This document shows, piece by piece, positions 24,423 through 33,887 of a stretch of DNA of 64,000 nucleotides. Positions within the stretch are counted from its first letter, which is position 1. Each line of letters begins with the position of its first letter. The notes under the pieces are model-generated. The model was not told the origin of the DNA. It was given only the letters and a program-made list of their open reading frames with translations, and ran no database searches. Where the stretch lies: NCBI GenBank assembly GCA_002423615.1, contig DIKO01000025.1, positions 1 to 64,000 of the forward strand, read 5' to 3'. The position numbers were made by a program, and so were the translations under genes. Source of the stretch: Desulfobacteraceae bacterium UBA5616. Its GTDB lineage: Bacteria; Desulfobacterota; Desulfobacteria; Desulfobacterales; UBA5616.

Positions 24423-27338
24423 ATGTTGTGCTGGAAGATAAAACATCCTGTTCAATACGTTTCCGCCGGGTTCTGGCTGATCGTATTGATGCTCGTCCAA
24501 AACGGCCTTTTTGCGTCGCAATACTTGTCTGAGGCTTATGCGGCGGATCAACAGCAAAAGGCATTACCCTTGTGGCCTCATGAGAAGTCTGATCTGATAC
24601 CGGATCCGGCGATAAAGTTCGGCCGCCTGGAAAACGGGTTCAGATATGTATTGATGAATAATAACGAACCCAAAGACCGGGTCAGTCTCCATCTTGATGT
24701 TCAATCCGGGTCCTTACAGGAAAGGGACCATGAACAGGGATTGGCCCATTTTCTTGAACATATGCTGTTTAACGGCACGGCCCATTTCCCGCCGGGTGAG
24801 CTGATCAAATATTTTAACAGCATCGGCATGGAACTCGGCCCAGACGCCAATGCCCGAACCGGCTTCACAGAGACGGTCTATGATATTCTGCTGCCGTCGG
24901 GGGACCCTGAAACCCTTGAAAAGGCGCTTCTGGTCGTTCATGATTACGCCCAGGGCGCGCTTCTTCCGCCCGAAGAATTAGACCGGGAGCGAATGGTGGT
25001 TCTGGCGGAAATGAATGATCGGGATTCAGCTTCGTATCGCACCTTTGAATCGACCATGAAATTTGAATTCCCGGAAGCAAAGATTTCCAGGCGCCTCCCC
25101 ATTGGAAAAGAAGAAGTTATCAAGACCATGGACCGGGCACTTTTGAAATCATTTTACGATGCCCACTACCGGCCGGACAATATGGTTCTCGTAGCGGTGG
25201 GAAATCTTGACGTCAGTGCTGCGGAAGAACTTATCAAAAAACGGTTCAGCACCATGGTGTTTCGGGGAAAGGGCGAGCCCGAAATGGATTTTGGGGAAAT
25301 ACGCCATAAGGGGATCAAGCCTTTTTATCATTTTGAAAAGGAAGAAGGCATGACGACGGTGACCCTGGAATCCCTTGAGAAAGTCCTGCCGGAACCGGAT
25401 TCATTTGCGCTTCAAAAACGTATGCTGATCGAGGATGCGGTCAATCGGATCATGGGGTATCGGCTGGATGCTCTGGTCCGGGAAGCAGGGTCCCCGATGA
25501 CCTCCGCAACCATTCGGTCGGGGGTCTTCGCCGACTTCGTCAGGTATGCGGAGATCTCCGCGGATTGCGATCCGATGAACTGGGAAACCGCGCTTGCCGT
25601 CCTTGAACAGGTCTTGCGCCGGGCGGTTTCCCACGGATTCGGGGTTGATGAACTGGAAAGGGCAAAGAAGGAAATTCTGTCGGATTTCGAGAACGCTGTT
25701 AAAACCGCTTCCACACGGGACAGTAAAAAACTGGCGAGAAACATCATCAATGAGGTCAATACGGGCCGGGTGATTCAGTCTCCCCTTCAAAAACAGAAGA
25801 TTTTCTCCCCGGTCATCCGGAACCTTACCCTGAAGGATTTGTCCGACTCCATGAAAAATACATGGGAAAAAGACCACCGGCTTGTGCTGGTAACGGGCAA
25901 CGCTTTAATCCGGTCGAGCAATGAAATGACTCCGGAAGAAAAGATCCTTTCAATATACCAAAAAAGCGGTAAAGAGGCGGTTTCCCCGCCTGATAAGGAA
26001 AAAACCCGGTCATTTCCCTATTTGAAAATGCCGGTTCACCGGGAGAGCGTTTTATCCAGGGCTGAACTGCCTGAAACGGGAATTGTCCAGATCGAATTTG
26101 GAAACAATATCCGCCTGAACCTGAAAAAAACGGATTTCAAAGCCAATGAGGTGGCCATGGCGGCTACCTTCGGTATGGGAAGATCATCCGAACCCTTGGA
26201 CAAGGCCGGTCTGGGGATGCTTTCCGAAGCACTGATCAATGAAAGTGGTTTCGGCCTTATGGACAAGGCCGAGCTCGAGCGGTCGCTGGCCGGAAAAAAG
26301 ACAAAAATTTCATTTAAAACCGAACAGGATTGTTTCGCCATTAACCTCAACACCGTTTCCGATGAACTGGAGCTGGCGTTTCAATTGCTCTATGCCCAGA
26401 TCATGGATCCGGGTTTTCGTGAAGATGCCTTTAAGCTGGTCATGAAACGCCTGAACCAGGAGTATGACGGGCTGGTCCATTCCGTGGAGGGTGCCATGGA
26501 GATTCACGGAAAGTCGTTTCTTGCCGGAGGTGACGGGCGTTTCAGCTTTCCCGGACCGGACCGGCTTAACCGGTTGACCCTCGAGGATGTCCGTGGATGG
26601 ATAACCCCGGCTCTGATCCGAAAACCGCTTGAAATCAGTGTGGTGGGTGATTTCGACATGGCGGATATCGTCGGGATCGCTTCCGTATATGTGGGGTCCA
26701 TTCCGGAAAGAGAAGAAGAAAGCGGAGCAAAACAGTTACCGTCGCCGAAGTTTCCCACGGGGAAAGGTCTTAATTTGCGGGTGGACACAAAAATCCCGCA
26801 GGGGTTGGTAGTTGTGGCTTATCCCACCGATGATATCTGGGACATTCAAAAGACCCGAAGACTGTCGGTACTGGCCCAGGTGTTCTCCGAAAGGCTTCGA
26901 GATCGAATCCGCGAAAAACTGGGGGCGTCCTACTCCCCCGGTGCTTATAACCATCCCAGTAAGGCCTATGACGGTTTCGGTATTTTGTATGCCGTTGTTT
27001 CGACAGACCCGTCGTCGGTTGACGATGTGGTTGAAGAAATCAGAAAAATCGCCGGAAAAATTTCCCGCGGCCCAATCGGCGTGAAAGAACTGGGAAACGC
27101 CGTCGATCCTGTTTTGACGAGAATCAAAGACCAGATGCGCAGAAACGACTACTGGCTGAACACGGTTTTGGCCGGGTCGAAAAAACATCCCGCGCAGCTG
27201 GGGTGGAGTCAAACCATCATTGAGGATTACGGAAAAATCACCGTGGAGGACGTTCTTGATACGGCGAAAACCTACCTGGACAATGCCAAAGCGGCGACCA
27301 TCATTGTTTTGCCGGAGAAAAACGACCCAAAACCGTAG
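24423..27338 (+). CDS. M16-family zinc metallopeptidase (pitrilysin/insulinase type), exported
   Basis: A protein of about 971 residues with an N-terminal signal sequence (hydrophobic residues about 14-32). The inverted zinc motif HFLEH lies near residue 110, and the third ligand Glu is in VLAEMNDRDS about 75 residues later. The second M16 half lacks HxxEH, as is usual for the pseudo-catalytic half, and keeps the REKLGASYSPGAYN substrate-binding motif. It would degrade peptides in the periplasm. I prefer the second Met (24423) since the GGAGAG site is six bases before it; the first at 24417 is too close. Confidence 0.92.
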   Translation: MLCWKIKHPVQYVSAGFWLIVLMLVQNGLFASQYLSEAYAADQQQKALPLWPHEKSDLIPDPAIKFGRLENGFRYVLMNNNEPKDRVSLHLDVQSGSLQERDHEQGLAHFLEHMLFNGTAHFPPGELIKYFNSIGMELGPDANARTGFTETVYDILLPSGDPETLEKALLVVHDYAQGALLPPEELDRERMVVLAEMNDRDSASYRTFESTMKFEFPEAKISRRLPIGKEEVIKTMDRALLKSFYDAHYRPDNMVLVAVGNLDVSAAEELIKKRFSTMVFRGKGEPEMDFGEIRHKGIKPFYHFEKEEGMTTVTLESLEKVLPEPDSFALQKRMLIEDAVNRIMGYRLDALVREAGSPMTSATIRSGVFADFVRYAEISADCDPMNWETALAVLEQVLRRAVSHGFGVDELERAKKEILSDFENAVKTASTRDSKKLARNIINEVNTGRVIQSPLQKQKIFSPVIRNLTLKDLSDSMKNTWEKDHRLVLVTGNALIRSSNEMTPEEKILSIYQKSGKEAVSPPDKEKTRSFPYLKMPVHRESVLSRAELPETGIVQIEFGNNIRLNLKKTDFKANEVAMAATFGMGRSSEPLDKAGLGMLSEALINESGFGLMDKAELERSLAGKKTKISFKTEQDCFAINLNTVSDELELAFQLLYAQIMDPGFREDAFKLVMKRLNQEYDGLVHSVEGAMEIHGKSFLAGGDGRFSFPGPDRLNRLTLEDVRGWITPALIRKPLEISVVGDFDMADIVGIASVYVGSIPEREEESGAKQLPSPKFPTGKGLNLRVDTKIPQGLVVVAYPTDDIWDIQKTRRLSVLAQVFSERLRDRIREKLGASYSPGAYNHPSKAYDGFGILYAVVSTDPSSVDDVVEEIRKIAGKISRGPIGVKELGNAVDPVLTRIKDQMRRNDYWLNTVLAGSKKHPAQLGWSQTIIEDYGKITVEDVLDTAKTYLDNAKAATIIVLPEKNDPKP

Positions 27339-27395
27339 CCAAAAAACATTCCGGACCCTCAACAGGCCTGCGCGGAGATCCTTTTCTTCAATGAA

Positions 27396-28424
27396 CTATT
27401 GCTTTTTCAGCAAGGCATCGGGGGCATTGATGAACCGGCCGAATTTCCAATCGGGAATCTCATAAACCCATTGGTTCAACCGCGACAGGGCCTTATCTTT
27501 TCCGGGCGCCACGGGGATTACTTTCAGATAAAATTTCTTAAGGTTCTTATCCTCTGCCTCTCCGGGTATGAATTCATAGACTTCACCGGTGAACAGATAA
27601 TAGGTAAACCGATGGGTGTAGGCTGCGGCGGGCAGGCCGGGACCATCTATCCTGCCGGCAATGTCATTGATGGAAAGGGGGTCCAGGGCCGTGGTCACAT
27701 CATCTATTCTGGACGGGTCCAGATCGTCGGCCTTGGCCATCCCCGCCAGTTCCATGGCCTTCCCCTGTTCAGGGCGTTTTAACGTATACACGATCTTGTC
27801 GTCATCAAGGGGCATGCAGACGACTTTTTCAATTTCCTCTTCCTTGACTTCCAGAATATTTTTCCTGATCCAGTCCAGATCTGATTTTCCCAGATCGTCG
27901 AATTTCTTATCCACCAGAAAAATGCTTTGTCCCCCCTTGGGCATGACGTAGTGCCCACCGGCGCCGGCGGTGATTTCACGTGTCTTTCCGATAACCGTAT
28001 CCGCCAGAACCTCTCCCTTGCCGTCCATTAAAACGACCTCAATTCCGGTCGCATCTTTATCGGATTTGCTTTCATCGGGAGGATAAAGGGCCAGACGCGC
28101 TTTGGCATCCGGGGAACTGTGAAATGAGCGCCCGATTTTGGCGGTAGTGAGATTGGTGATCAATTGTGTTATAAGGGAAAAATCCGCAAGATAGCCTGCT
28201 TTTTTTTCAATCACCCAGACGGAATCGTCTTTCTTGAGGGTTACGACCCCTTCCCTGCTGTTGATGATAATTTGGGAAATGCGCTCGACAGGCAAGGCGT
28301 TAAACAGCTTTCCGACGTCGCCGGACTGCTTTGATTTTCCATTATGGCATGAAAATTTGTAATACACCGCACCGGCCAGCATGCAACTGATTATTAAAAG
28401 CAGTATAAAGGTTTTTGACTTCAT
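27396..28424 (-). CDS. DUF4340 membrane-anchored protein
   Basis: A 342-residue protein with one N-terminal transmembrane segment (residues 5-23) and a large outside domain in two related halves, the layout of DUF4340. These proteins always sit next to GldG-like ABC genes. Here it is the last gene of the minus-strand operon, 29 bases after the GldG-like gene, with AAGGAC upstream of the ATG. Its role is unknown; it may be a partner of the transporter on the periplasmic side. Confidence 0.83.
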   Translation of the reverse strand: MKSKTFILLLIISCMLAGAVYYKFSCHNGKSKQSGDVGKLFNALPVERISQIIINSREGVVTLKKDDSVWVIEKKAGYLADFSLITQLITNLTTAKIGRSFHSSPDAKARLALYPPDESKSDKDATGIEVVLMDGKGEVLADTVIGKTREITAGAGGHYVMPKGGQSIFLVDKKFDDLGKSDLDWIRKNILEVKEEEIEKVVCMPLDDDKIVYTLKRPEQGKAMELAGMAKADDLDPSRIDDVTTALDPLSINDIAGRIDGPGLPAAAYTHRFTYYLFTGEVYEFIPGEAEDKNLKKFYLKVIPVAPGKDKALSRLNQWVYEIPDWKFGRFINAPDALLKKQ

Positions 28425-28453
28425 TTTTTAAGTCCTTTTTTCTCTGTCGTCCT

Positions 28454-30334
28454 TTATTTTGATGAGTTCCGGGTCCTGGCCGCCTTATTGCGTCTTACGG
28501 CCGCGTAAACGATGCCCAAGATGCTGATCAGAATCGGCATGAGAAAAATATTGATGAATTTGACCCGGGTGCCCAGTTTTTCGATATCCGCCCGCAGATT
28601 CCGTCTCACCTCTTTGAGCTTCTTGTTGATTTTTAGTTTCTCGTCCCGGAATTTCTTGATTTCCTGCTCCTGTTCTTCACTGACGACGAATTTCTGGGAA
28701 GCGTCCTTCTGGGACTCCAGGTCCCTCAATTTTTGGTTGGTTTCCTCGAATTTTGCCGACAGTTCCTGCTCCTGGGCCATCCAATGGGCCTGGGCCGTTT
28801 TCTCCAGCTCCTGGACCTTGGTAAAAGGTCTTTCGAATTTTCCACGGCTCCGGATATGGATCAACGCCTGATTCCCGGCAAGCAGCTCAGCCGCATTGAG
28901 CAGAAAATTCAAGTTGTCGTTATAAACCTGGGAGACCTCGTTTCCCATAAAACTCTGATGTTCCACGTAGTTGTTGTCGTGGATCATATCCGTATCGGCG
29001 ACAACGATTATGGTGGATTCCTTGATCCCCTTTGCCATGTGGGGCTTTTTCGGTTTAAGCTTTTCATCGGCAACGGGGGGGGGGCCGTTGGGGAAAGCCG
29101 AGTCAAAGACGCCGCTTAACGAAACGGCGATGTCATACCGTTTGTTCGCCGGTTTGAATGCCAGGCGAAGGTCTTTAAGCTCCTGCTGGATCTTGAACAC
29201 GCTGAAGAGTTCGCTGTTGGTGCTCGATTGTAGAAGCGGCGTATACCGGATTTTCTCCTTATCCTCTTTTTCAATGGACCCTGCGATGGATAGGAGAATA
29301 CTTTCCAATTGGGCAGTGGCCACGTTGTCGGTGTTGATGGCCGTCCGGTCCAGGGAAAGCCAGAAGGGATTCTCCACCACCTGGTTGTTCTTGTCCATGA
29401 ACTGGGTAGCGTAACCGAAGTCCATCAGGGCCATTTCTTCGTTCATTTTGATTCCCCATGCCTTGAAAAGCGTGGGAAGGGACATGTGTTTGGAAATATT
29501 GGGCCCCCTGTCGGACATGGCAAAGGGATCTACGAAAAGAATGACTCTGCCGCCGTTCAGGATATACTGATCCACGGCGTATTGAAGCCGGTCGCTCAGG
29601 TCTTTAGGGTAAACGAGGATCAGAAGGTCGAGATCATCACTGATATCCGAGTAGGTCATGCTCATTTCTTCAACATCATAGGTTTTTCTGAGTTCTTCCA
29701 GAAAATACCAGGGCGGCGTTTCAGGGGGTTCCCCGGGCATGGGGATGGGAGACGGGGGGTTTCCGAAGACGTCGAGGCCGCTTAATAACCCGATCTTTGC
29801 CTTTTTCGGGGATTGAACTTTGGCTATGGCATGGGTGATGTCATACTCCATATGCTCTTCCCTTCCCGGATCTACAAACGGGAGTGTTTCTTCCCGGTCC
29901 GCAGCAATGACGACCAGCCCGAAATAGATCGTGTCTCCGGTGGGTAGGTCGATGCCCTTGACGCCGTACTGCTGGGCCCACTCCTCTTCCTCGGAATCCG
30001 GTTGCGGGTTGTAAACTTCCAGTTTTATGTTTTTATTTCCGAAATTTTCATATTCGGACAAAAAATCCACCAGCCGTGGCGCAAAATGCTTCAACTGAAG
30101 GGGGATGTTGTCCACCCCTTTGGTGTAGAACAGCTTCAGGGTGACCGGATCTTTAATGTTGGAAATGATCGATTTTGAGGCATCTGAAAGCGAGTAGAGT
30201 TTTTCGCTGGTGGCGTCCATCCGGAAATTCGTCTGCGACATGAGGACGTTTATCAGGATAATGATCAGCAGGACCAGAAACAGGCCGCCGGCTGAAAAAA
30301 GCGTTTTGCTGAGATCTTTTTTCTTGTCTGACAT
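28454..30334 (-). CDS. GldG-like ABC-transporter auxiliary protein
   Basis: A 626-residue protein with transmembrane helices at about residues 12-33 and 595-615, an extracytoplasmic domain of the GldG/IFT52-like type (KLFYTKGVDNIP, then LDLLILVYPKDLSDRLQYAVDQYILNGG across 29560-29640), and a charged coiled coil at about 510-590. GldG works with GldA and GldF in Bacteroidetes gliding, but homologues are common in non-gliding bacteria. ATG follows GGAGGCG. It is part of the four-gene operon ATPase-permease-GldG-DUF4340. The transported substrate is unknown. Confidence 0.86.
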   Translation of the reverse strand: MSDKKKDLSKTLFSAGGLFLVLLIIILINVLMSQTNFRMDATSEKLYSLSDASKSIISNIKDPVTLKLFYTKGVDNIPLQLKHFAPRLVDFLSEYENFGNKNIKLEVYNPQPDSEEEEWAQQYGVKGIDLPTGDTIYFGLVVIAADREETLPFVDPGREEHMEYDITHAIAKVQSPKKAKIGLLSGLDVFGNPPSPIPMPGEPPETPPWYFLEELRKTYDVEEMSMTYSDISDDLDLLILVYPKDLSDRLQYAVDQYILNGGRVILFVDPFAMSDRGPNISKHMSLPTLFKAWGIKMNEEMALMDFGYATQFMDKNNQVVENPFWLSLDRTAINTDNVATAQLESILLSIAGSIEKEDKEKIRYTPLLQSSTNSELFSVFKIQQELKDLRLAFKPANKRYDIAVSLSGVFDSAFPNGPPPVADEKLKPKKPHMAKGIKESTIIVVADTDMIHDNNYVEHQSFMGNEVSQVYNDNLNFLLNAAELLAGNQALIHIRSRGKFERPFTKVQELEKTAQAHWMAQEQELSAKFEETNQKLRDLESQKDASQKFVVSEEQEQEIKKFRDEKLKINKKLKEVRRNLRADIEKLGTRVKFINIFLMPILISILGIVYAAVRRNKAARTRNSSK

Positions 30335-30407
30335 ATTAAATCGCCTCCGTAGGTATGTGCGCGTTAAATACAGAATTCATCATGGATGTCCCTTGAACGT
30401 TCACCCG

Positions 30408-31160
30408 TCAGGATGTTCTTCGGTTTTGAATGATGACGCCGGTGACAAAAAGGAAAAACACCATGACGCTGGCGTAATATAAAATGTCCCGGGCATCCAG
30501 AACGCCGCGGGTAATGGACTGAAAATGGGTTAAAAAGCTTAGTTGTGAAACCAGGTTGACCAGCCACGCGGGGGCCCATCCGTACAGGCTGTCCAGTACG
30601 GGCGGGTAGCCGGACAGAATCAGAAAAAGACAAAGCACCACCGAGAGGATGAAACTGATCACCTGACTCCGGGTCGCCGATGAAGTCATGATGCCCACGC
30701 TTAAAAAAGCCCCGGCAAGGAGGAAACTGCCCACATAGGCACAAAACGCAACGCCTAAGTCGGGATTGCCCAGGTACATGACGGTGAAAACCAGGGGGAA
30801 GGTCAGCATGAGGCAAATGCCCAGAAAACACCAGGCCGCTAAAAATTTCCCCAGGATGGCGTCCGCCACGGTTATGGGAAATGTCAGCAGAAGTTCAATG
30901 GTTCCCAGTCGTCGGTCCTCGGCCCAGAGCCTCATGGCCACGGCAGGGATCAGGAAGATGTAAACCCAGGGGTGCCAGTCGAAGAAACCCCTGAAATCGG
31001 CCTGGTTGGATTCGAAGAACATGCCGATGTTGAAGGTAAAAAATCCCAGCAGCAATAAAAAAATGATGATAAAGACGTAGGCCACCGGTGATCCGAAATA
31101 ACTGAACAGCTCTCTCTTGAAAATGGCTTTGATATTGGCGATAGAATCTTGTATCCGCAT
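30408..31160 (-). CDS. ABC transporter permease, GldF/ABC-2 type
   Basis: A 250-residue membrane protein with six hydrophobic segments, starting near YFGSPVAYVFIIIFLLLLG. The middle segment RRLGTIELLLTFPITVADAILGKF is the coupling-region signature of ABC-2 permeases of the GldF/NosY group. It is encoded between the ATPase and the GldG-like gene. AGGGTG precedes the ATG. Confidence 0.9.
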   Translation of the reverse strand: MRIQDSIANIKAIFKRELFSYFGSPVAYVFIIIFLLLLGFFTFNIGMFFESNQADFRGFFDWHPWVYIFLIPAVAMRLWAEDRRLGTIELLLTFPITVADAILGKFLAAWCFLGICLMLTFPLVFTVMYLGNPDLGVAFCAYVGSFLLAGAFLSVGIMTSSATRSQVISFILSVVLCLFLILSGYPPVLDSLYGWAPAWLVNLVSQLSFLTHFQSITRGVLDARDILYYASVMVFFLFVTGVIIQNRRTS

Positions 31161-31226
31161 AATTCACCCTGATTGTTTTTTCCATCGCTCCGCCTTGAAA
31201 CAAAACCAGGGCGAAGCGGGATTAAA

Positions 31227-32159
31227 TTAAAGTGTAATTTTTCGAAAAACCTCGTCCAGGCGGCCCTGTTCAACAAATAAGGACTCGATTTTAAAGTCTT
31301 TTTCTCTTAAAGCGATCATGATGCGGTCGGCGATGGGAATTTTCAGCTCCTTGGGATAAATCCGGACATGGATTTGTTTTTCATCTTTTTCAAGAACTTC
31401 AGCCTGTTTCACGCAGTCCAGTTCTCTGAGAACGGATATAAGGGCCTGTTCATCGGCGGTGGCGACGGCAATGCATACGGCGCCGTGAACCGATGAGCGC
31501 GTTTTCAGATTATCGGGGGTGTCGTCGGCGACGATGCAGCCGTTTGCGATGATGACCGCCCGGGTACATACGGATTCCACTTCGTCCAGGATATGCGTGG
31601 AAAGCAGAATGGCTTTTTTTTCACTCATCTCCCGGATCATCAGTCTCACTTCATGTTTCTGGTTTGGGTCCAGTCCGTCGGTGGGCTCGTCAAAAATCAG
31701 GTATTCGGGATCATGGAGAATACTCTGGGCAAAGCAGACCCGCTGGCGGTAACCCTTGGAGAGGGTGCTGATGTTCTGATATTCGACACGGGTGAGGAAG
31801 CACCGTTCGATGGTCTCATGGATTTTGCGTTTCCGGTCCGCCGGCCCGTACCCCCTGATCTGGGCGCAGAAATCCAGATATCCGTGAACCGTCATATCCG
31901 GGTACACGGGAGCATTCTCCGGCAGATATCCCATTTTTTTCCGCGCCGAGATCGAATCTTCCGTGATGTCGTATCCGCCGATCACCGCGGTTCCAGCGGT
32001 AGGGGGAATGAAACCGGTGATCATTCTCATGGTAGTGGACTTCCCGGCGCCGTTGGGGCCTAAAAAGCCGAGGATCTCACCCTTTTCCACGGAAAAGGAT
32101 ACGTTGTCGACTGCCTTCATCTTTCCGAAATCTTTAGTGATATTTTTTACCTCAATCAT
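31227..32159 (-). CDS. ABC transporter ATP-binding protein, GldA-like
   Basis: A 310-residue ATPase. Walker A is GPNGAGKST, the Q-loop region is MGYLPENAPVYP, the signature LSKGYRQRVCFAQ and Walker B YLIFDEPTDGLD. The C-terminal 80 residues form the small regulatory domain often seen in ABC-2 exporters. It is the first gene of the operon, about 190 bases after a promoter that contains a palindrome. GAGGAG lies upstream of the ATG. Confidence 0.92.
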   Translation of the reverse strand: MIEVKNITKDFGKMKAVDNVSFSVEKGEILGFLGPNGAGKSTTMRMITGFIPPTAGTAVIGGYDITEDSISARKKMGYLPENAPVYPDMTVHGYLDFCAQIRGYGPADRKRKIHETIERCFLTRVEYQNISTLSKGYRQRVCFAQSILHDPEYLIFDEPTDGLDPNQKHEVRLMIREMSEKKAILLSTHILDEVESVCTRAVIIANGCIVADDTPDNLKTRSSVHGAVCIAVATADEQALISVLRELDCVKQAEVLEKDEKQIHVRIYPKELKIPIADRIMIALREKDFKIESLFVEQGRLDEVFRKITL

Positions 32160-32460
32160 TTCGTACGGTGCTCCTCATGTTAAGGAAATGGTTTTTTGGC
32201 GCTGTGTCGGCCGGGAATCGGTTTTGACGGTTCAGGCTTTATACGATTTAAGCGACGGGAAAATCCGGCTCTTCGCGTCATTCTGGACATCTTTATTGTC
32301 TGTTCCGTATTTATTCAAAACAACGGAAAATATTTAACAGCGTGCTAATTTAAATGCCGGTGCACCGGTTGTCAAGAAAAGGTTTGCTTTTTAACCGCTT
32401 GCTTTTTTTAAAAGTTCTGATATTAAAAAGCATTTGCTGATGTCAAGGAAAGGAACCCGC
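32160..32460. other. Divergent promoter region between ABC operon and resB
   Basis: No gene is seen in these 301 bases. The minus-strand promoter at 32347-32375 is the clearest signal. For the plus direction TTGCTT and TATTAA spaced by 16 near 32400-32428 are a weak candidate. The AAGGAAAGGAA site at the right end belongs to resB. Confidence 0.55.
32347..32375 (-). promoter_or_regulatory. Promoter of the ABC operon with internal 12-bp palindrome
   Basis: On the minus strand TTGACA (32375-32370), a 17-base spacer and TAAATT (32352-32347) form a good sigma-70 promoter. The spacer contains the perfect palindrome CCGGTGCACCGG (32357-32368), which is well placed for a repressor, or for a MerR-type activator that reshapes the spacer. 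Confidence 0.58.
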
Positions 32461-33876
32461 ATGAAAAAAAATAATGTAAAATCCGGCGCTATCCACAGGG
32501 CGTGGGACTTTTTTACATCCATGAAACTCACTGTAACCGTTTTGCTTTGTCTGGCGGCGACTTCGGTCGTCGGAACCCTGATTCCCCAGAACGAGGCTCC
32601 AACCTTTTATTTTCACCAGTATGGTAAATTCTTTTACAGGCTGCTGATGGCCACCGGCCTTGACAATATGTACCATTCCTGGTGGTTTCAACTGTTAATG
32701 CTCCTCCTTTTTGTGAATATTATCGCATGCTCCGTTCATCGCCTGTCCTCGATGTGGAAGGTTATTTTCAACAAATCCCCCAGGGTCAACCCCGAGAGAT
32801 TCAGGAAACTTGAGAACCGCATTGAAATCGAGGTCAACGAACGACTGGACAGCCTCCAGAAACCCTACACGGACATCATCTCCAAACGTTTTCGCCGTCA
32901 CGCCAGTGAAAAAACGGACAAGGGGTTCTATATCTATGGTGAAAAATGGCGGCTCTCCCGTCTGGGGGTCTATGTTGTCCACGCAAGCGTTCTGGTGCTG
33001 CTGATCGGCGCCCTGATCGGCTCCCTGCTCGGGTTTGATGGATTCGTCAATATCCCCGAGGGGAAGTCCGTGGATCAGATCATGCTGCGGAAAACTCAAA
33101 AAACCCTGCCCCTCGGGTTTGCCATCCGCTGCGACGATTTCGATGTAACGTTTTATGAAACAGGCGCCCCCAAGGAATACCGCAGCAAGCTTTCCATCAT
33201 CCGGAATGAAAAGGTCCTGCTGACACGTGACATCATCGTCAACAGACCCCTCAGGTTCGGCGGCGTCAATATTTTTCAGGCCAGTTACGGTGAAGTCCCC
33301 GGGGAGAAGCATGTCGCCGGCGATCTTGCATCAAAGAAAATCCGGCTGAACATCGTTGACCGGCACACGGGCAAGACGATCACTCAGGAACTCTCCATGG
33401 GCGGTACTGCGGCGCTTCCCGAAGGTTCGGGATTTTTTCTGATCAAGGAATTCAAGGAATCGGCCGACTTCCGGGGGCAGGAGATCGGCGAAGCCTTTCT
33501 GGGCCTCCTCATGGAAAAGGGCAAAGATCCTGTTGAAGTGCTGCTGCCCTTAAGATATCCGAATTTTGACAAAATGAGGGGCGGGCATCACGTTTTTTCA
33601 CTTGAGAATATTGATGATCTGCTCGTATCGGAGAATAAGGAACCTGTTTATTACACCGGGCTTCAGATCACCCGGGACCCCGGTGTATGGGTGGTGTATT
33701 CGGGTTTTATCCTGATGCTCATCGGGTTCGGGGTGACGTTTTTCATGAGCCATCAGCAGGTTTTTGTCGAGGTGACCCCGTCGGGTAAGAAATGCAGGGT
33801 CATGCTGGCCGGCATTTCCAACAAGAACACCATCGGAATGGAGAGGAAGTTGAAAAAACTCTCCGCGGCATTATAA
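32461..33876 (+). CDS. resB: ResB-like cytochrome c biogenesis protein
   Basis: A 471-residue membrane protein of System II cytochrome c maturation. Three N-terminal transmembrane segments (about residues 20-40, 75-95 and 165-185), a large periplasmic domain and a last helix near residue 420 fit ResB/Ccs1, which delivers heme and keeps apocytochrome Cys reduced. The segment FFTSMKLTVTVLLCLAATSVVGTLIP (32509-32586) is the family start. The ATG at 32461 follows AAGGAAAGGAA. Its partner CcsA follows after 11 bases and the multiheme QrcA comes next. Confidence 0.92.
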   Translation: MKKNNVKSGAIHRAWDFFTSMKLTVTVLLCLAATSVVGTLIPQNEAPTFYFHQYGKFFYRLLMATGLDNMYHSWWFQLLMLLLFVNIIACSVHRLSSMWKVIFNKSPRVNPERFRKLENRIEIEVNERLDSLQKPYTDIISKRFRRHASEKTDKGFYIYGEKWRLSRLGVYVVHASVLVLLIGALIGSLLGFDGFVNIPEGKSVDQIMLRKTQKTLPLGFAIRCDDFDVTFYETGAPKEYRSKLSIIRNEKVLLTRDIIVNRPLRFGGVNIFQASYGEVPGEKHVAGDLASKKIRLNIVDRHTGKTITQELSMGGTAALPEGSGFFLIKEFKESADFRGQEIGEAFLGLLMEKGKDPVEVLLPLRYPNFDKMRGGHHVFSLENIDDLLVSENKEPVYYTGLQITRDPGVWVVYSGFILMLIGFGVTFFMSHQQVFVEVTPSGKKCRVMLAGISNKNTIGMERKLKKLSAAL

Positions 33877-33887
33877 AAGGATATCCT

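Noticed and set aside
31593..32063. 156-codon plus-strand frame opposite the ABC ATPase
   Set aside because: It is the antisense shadow of a clear ABC ATPase gene.
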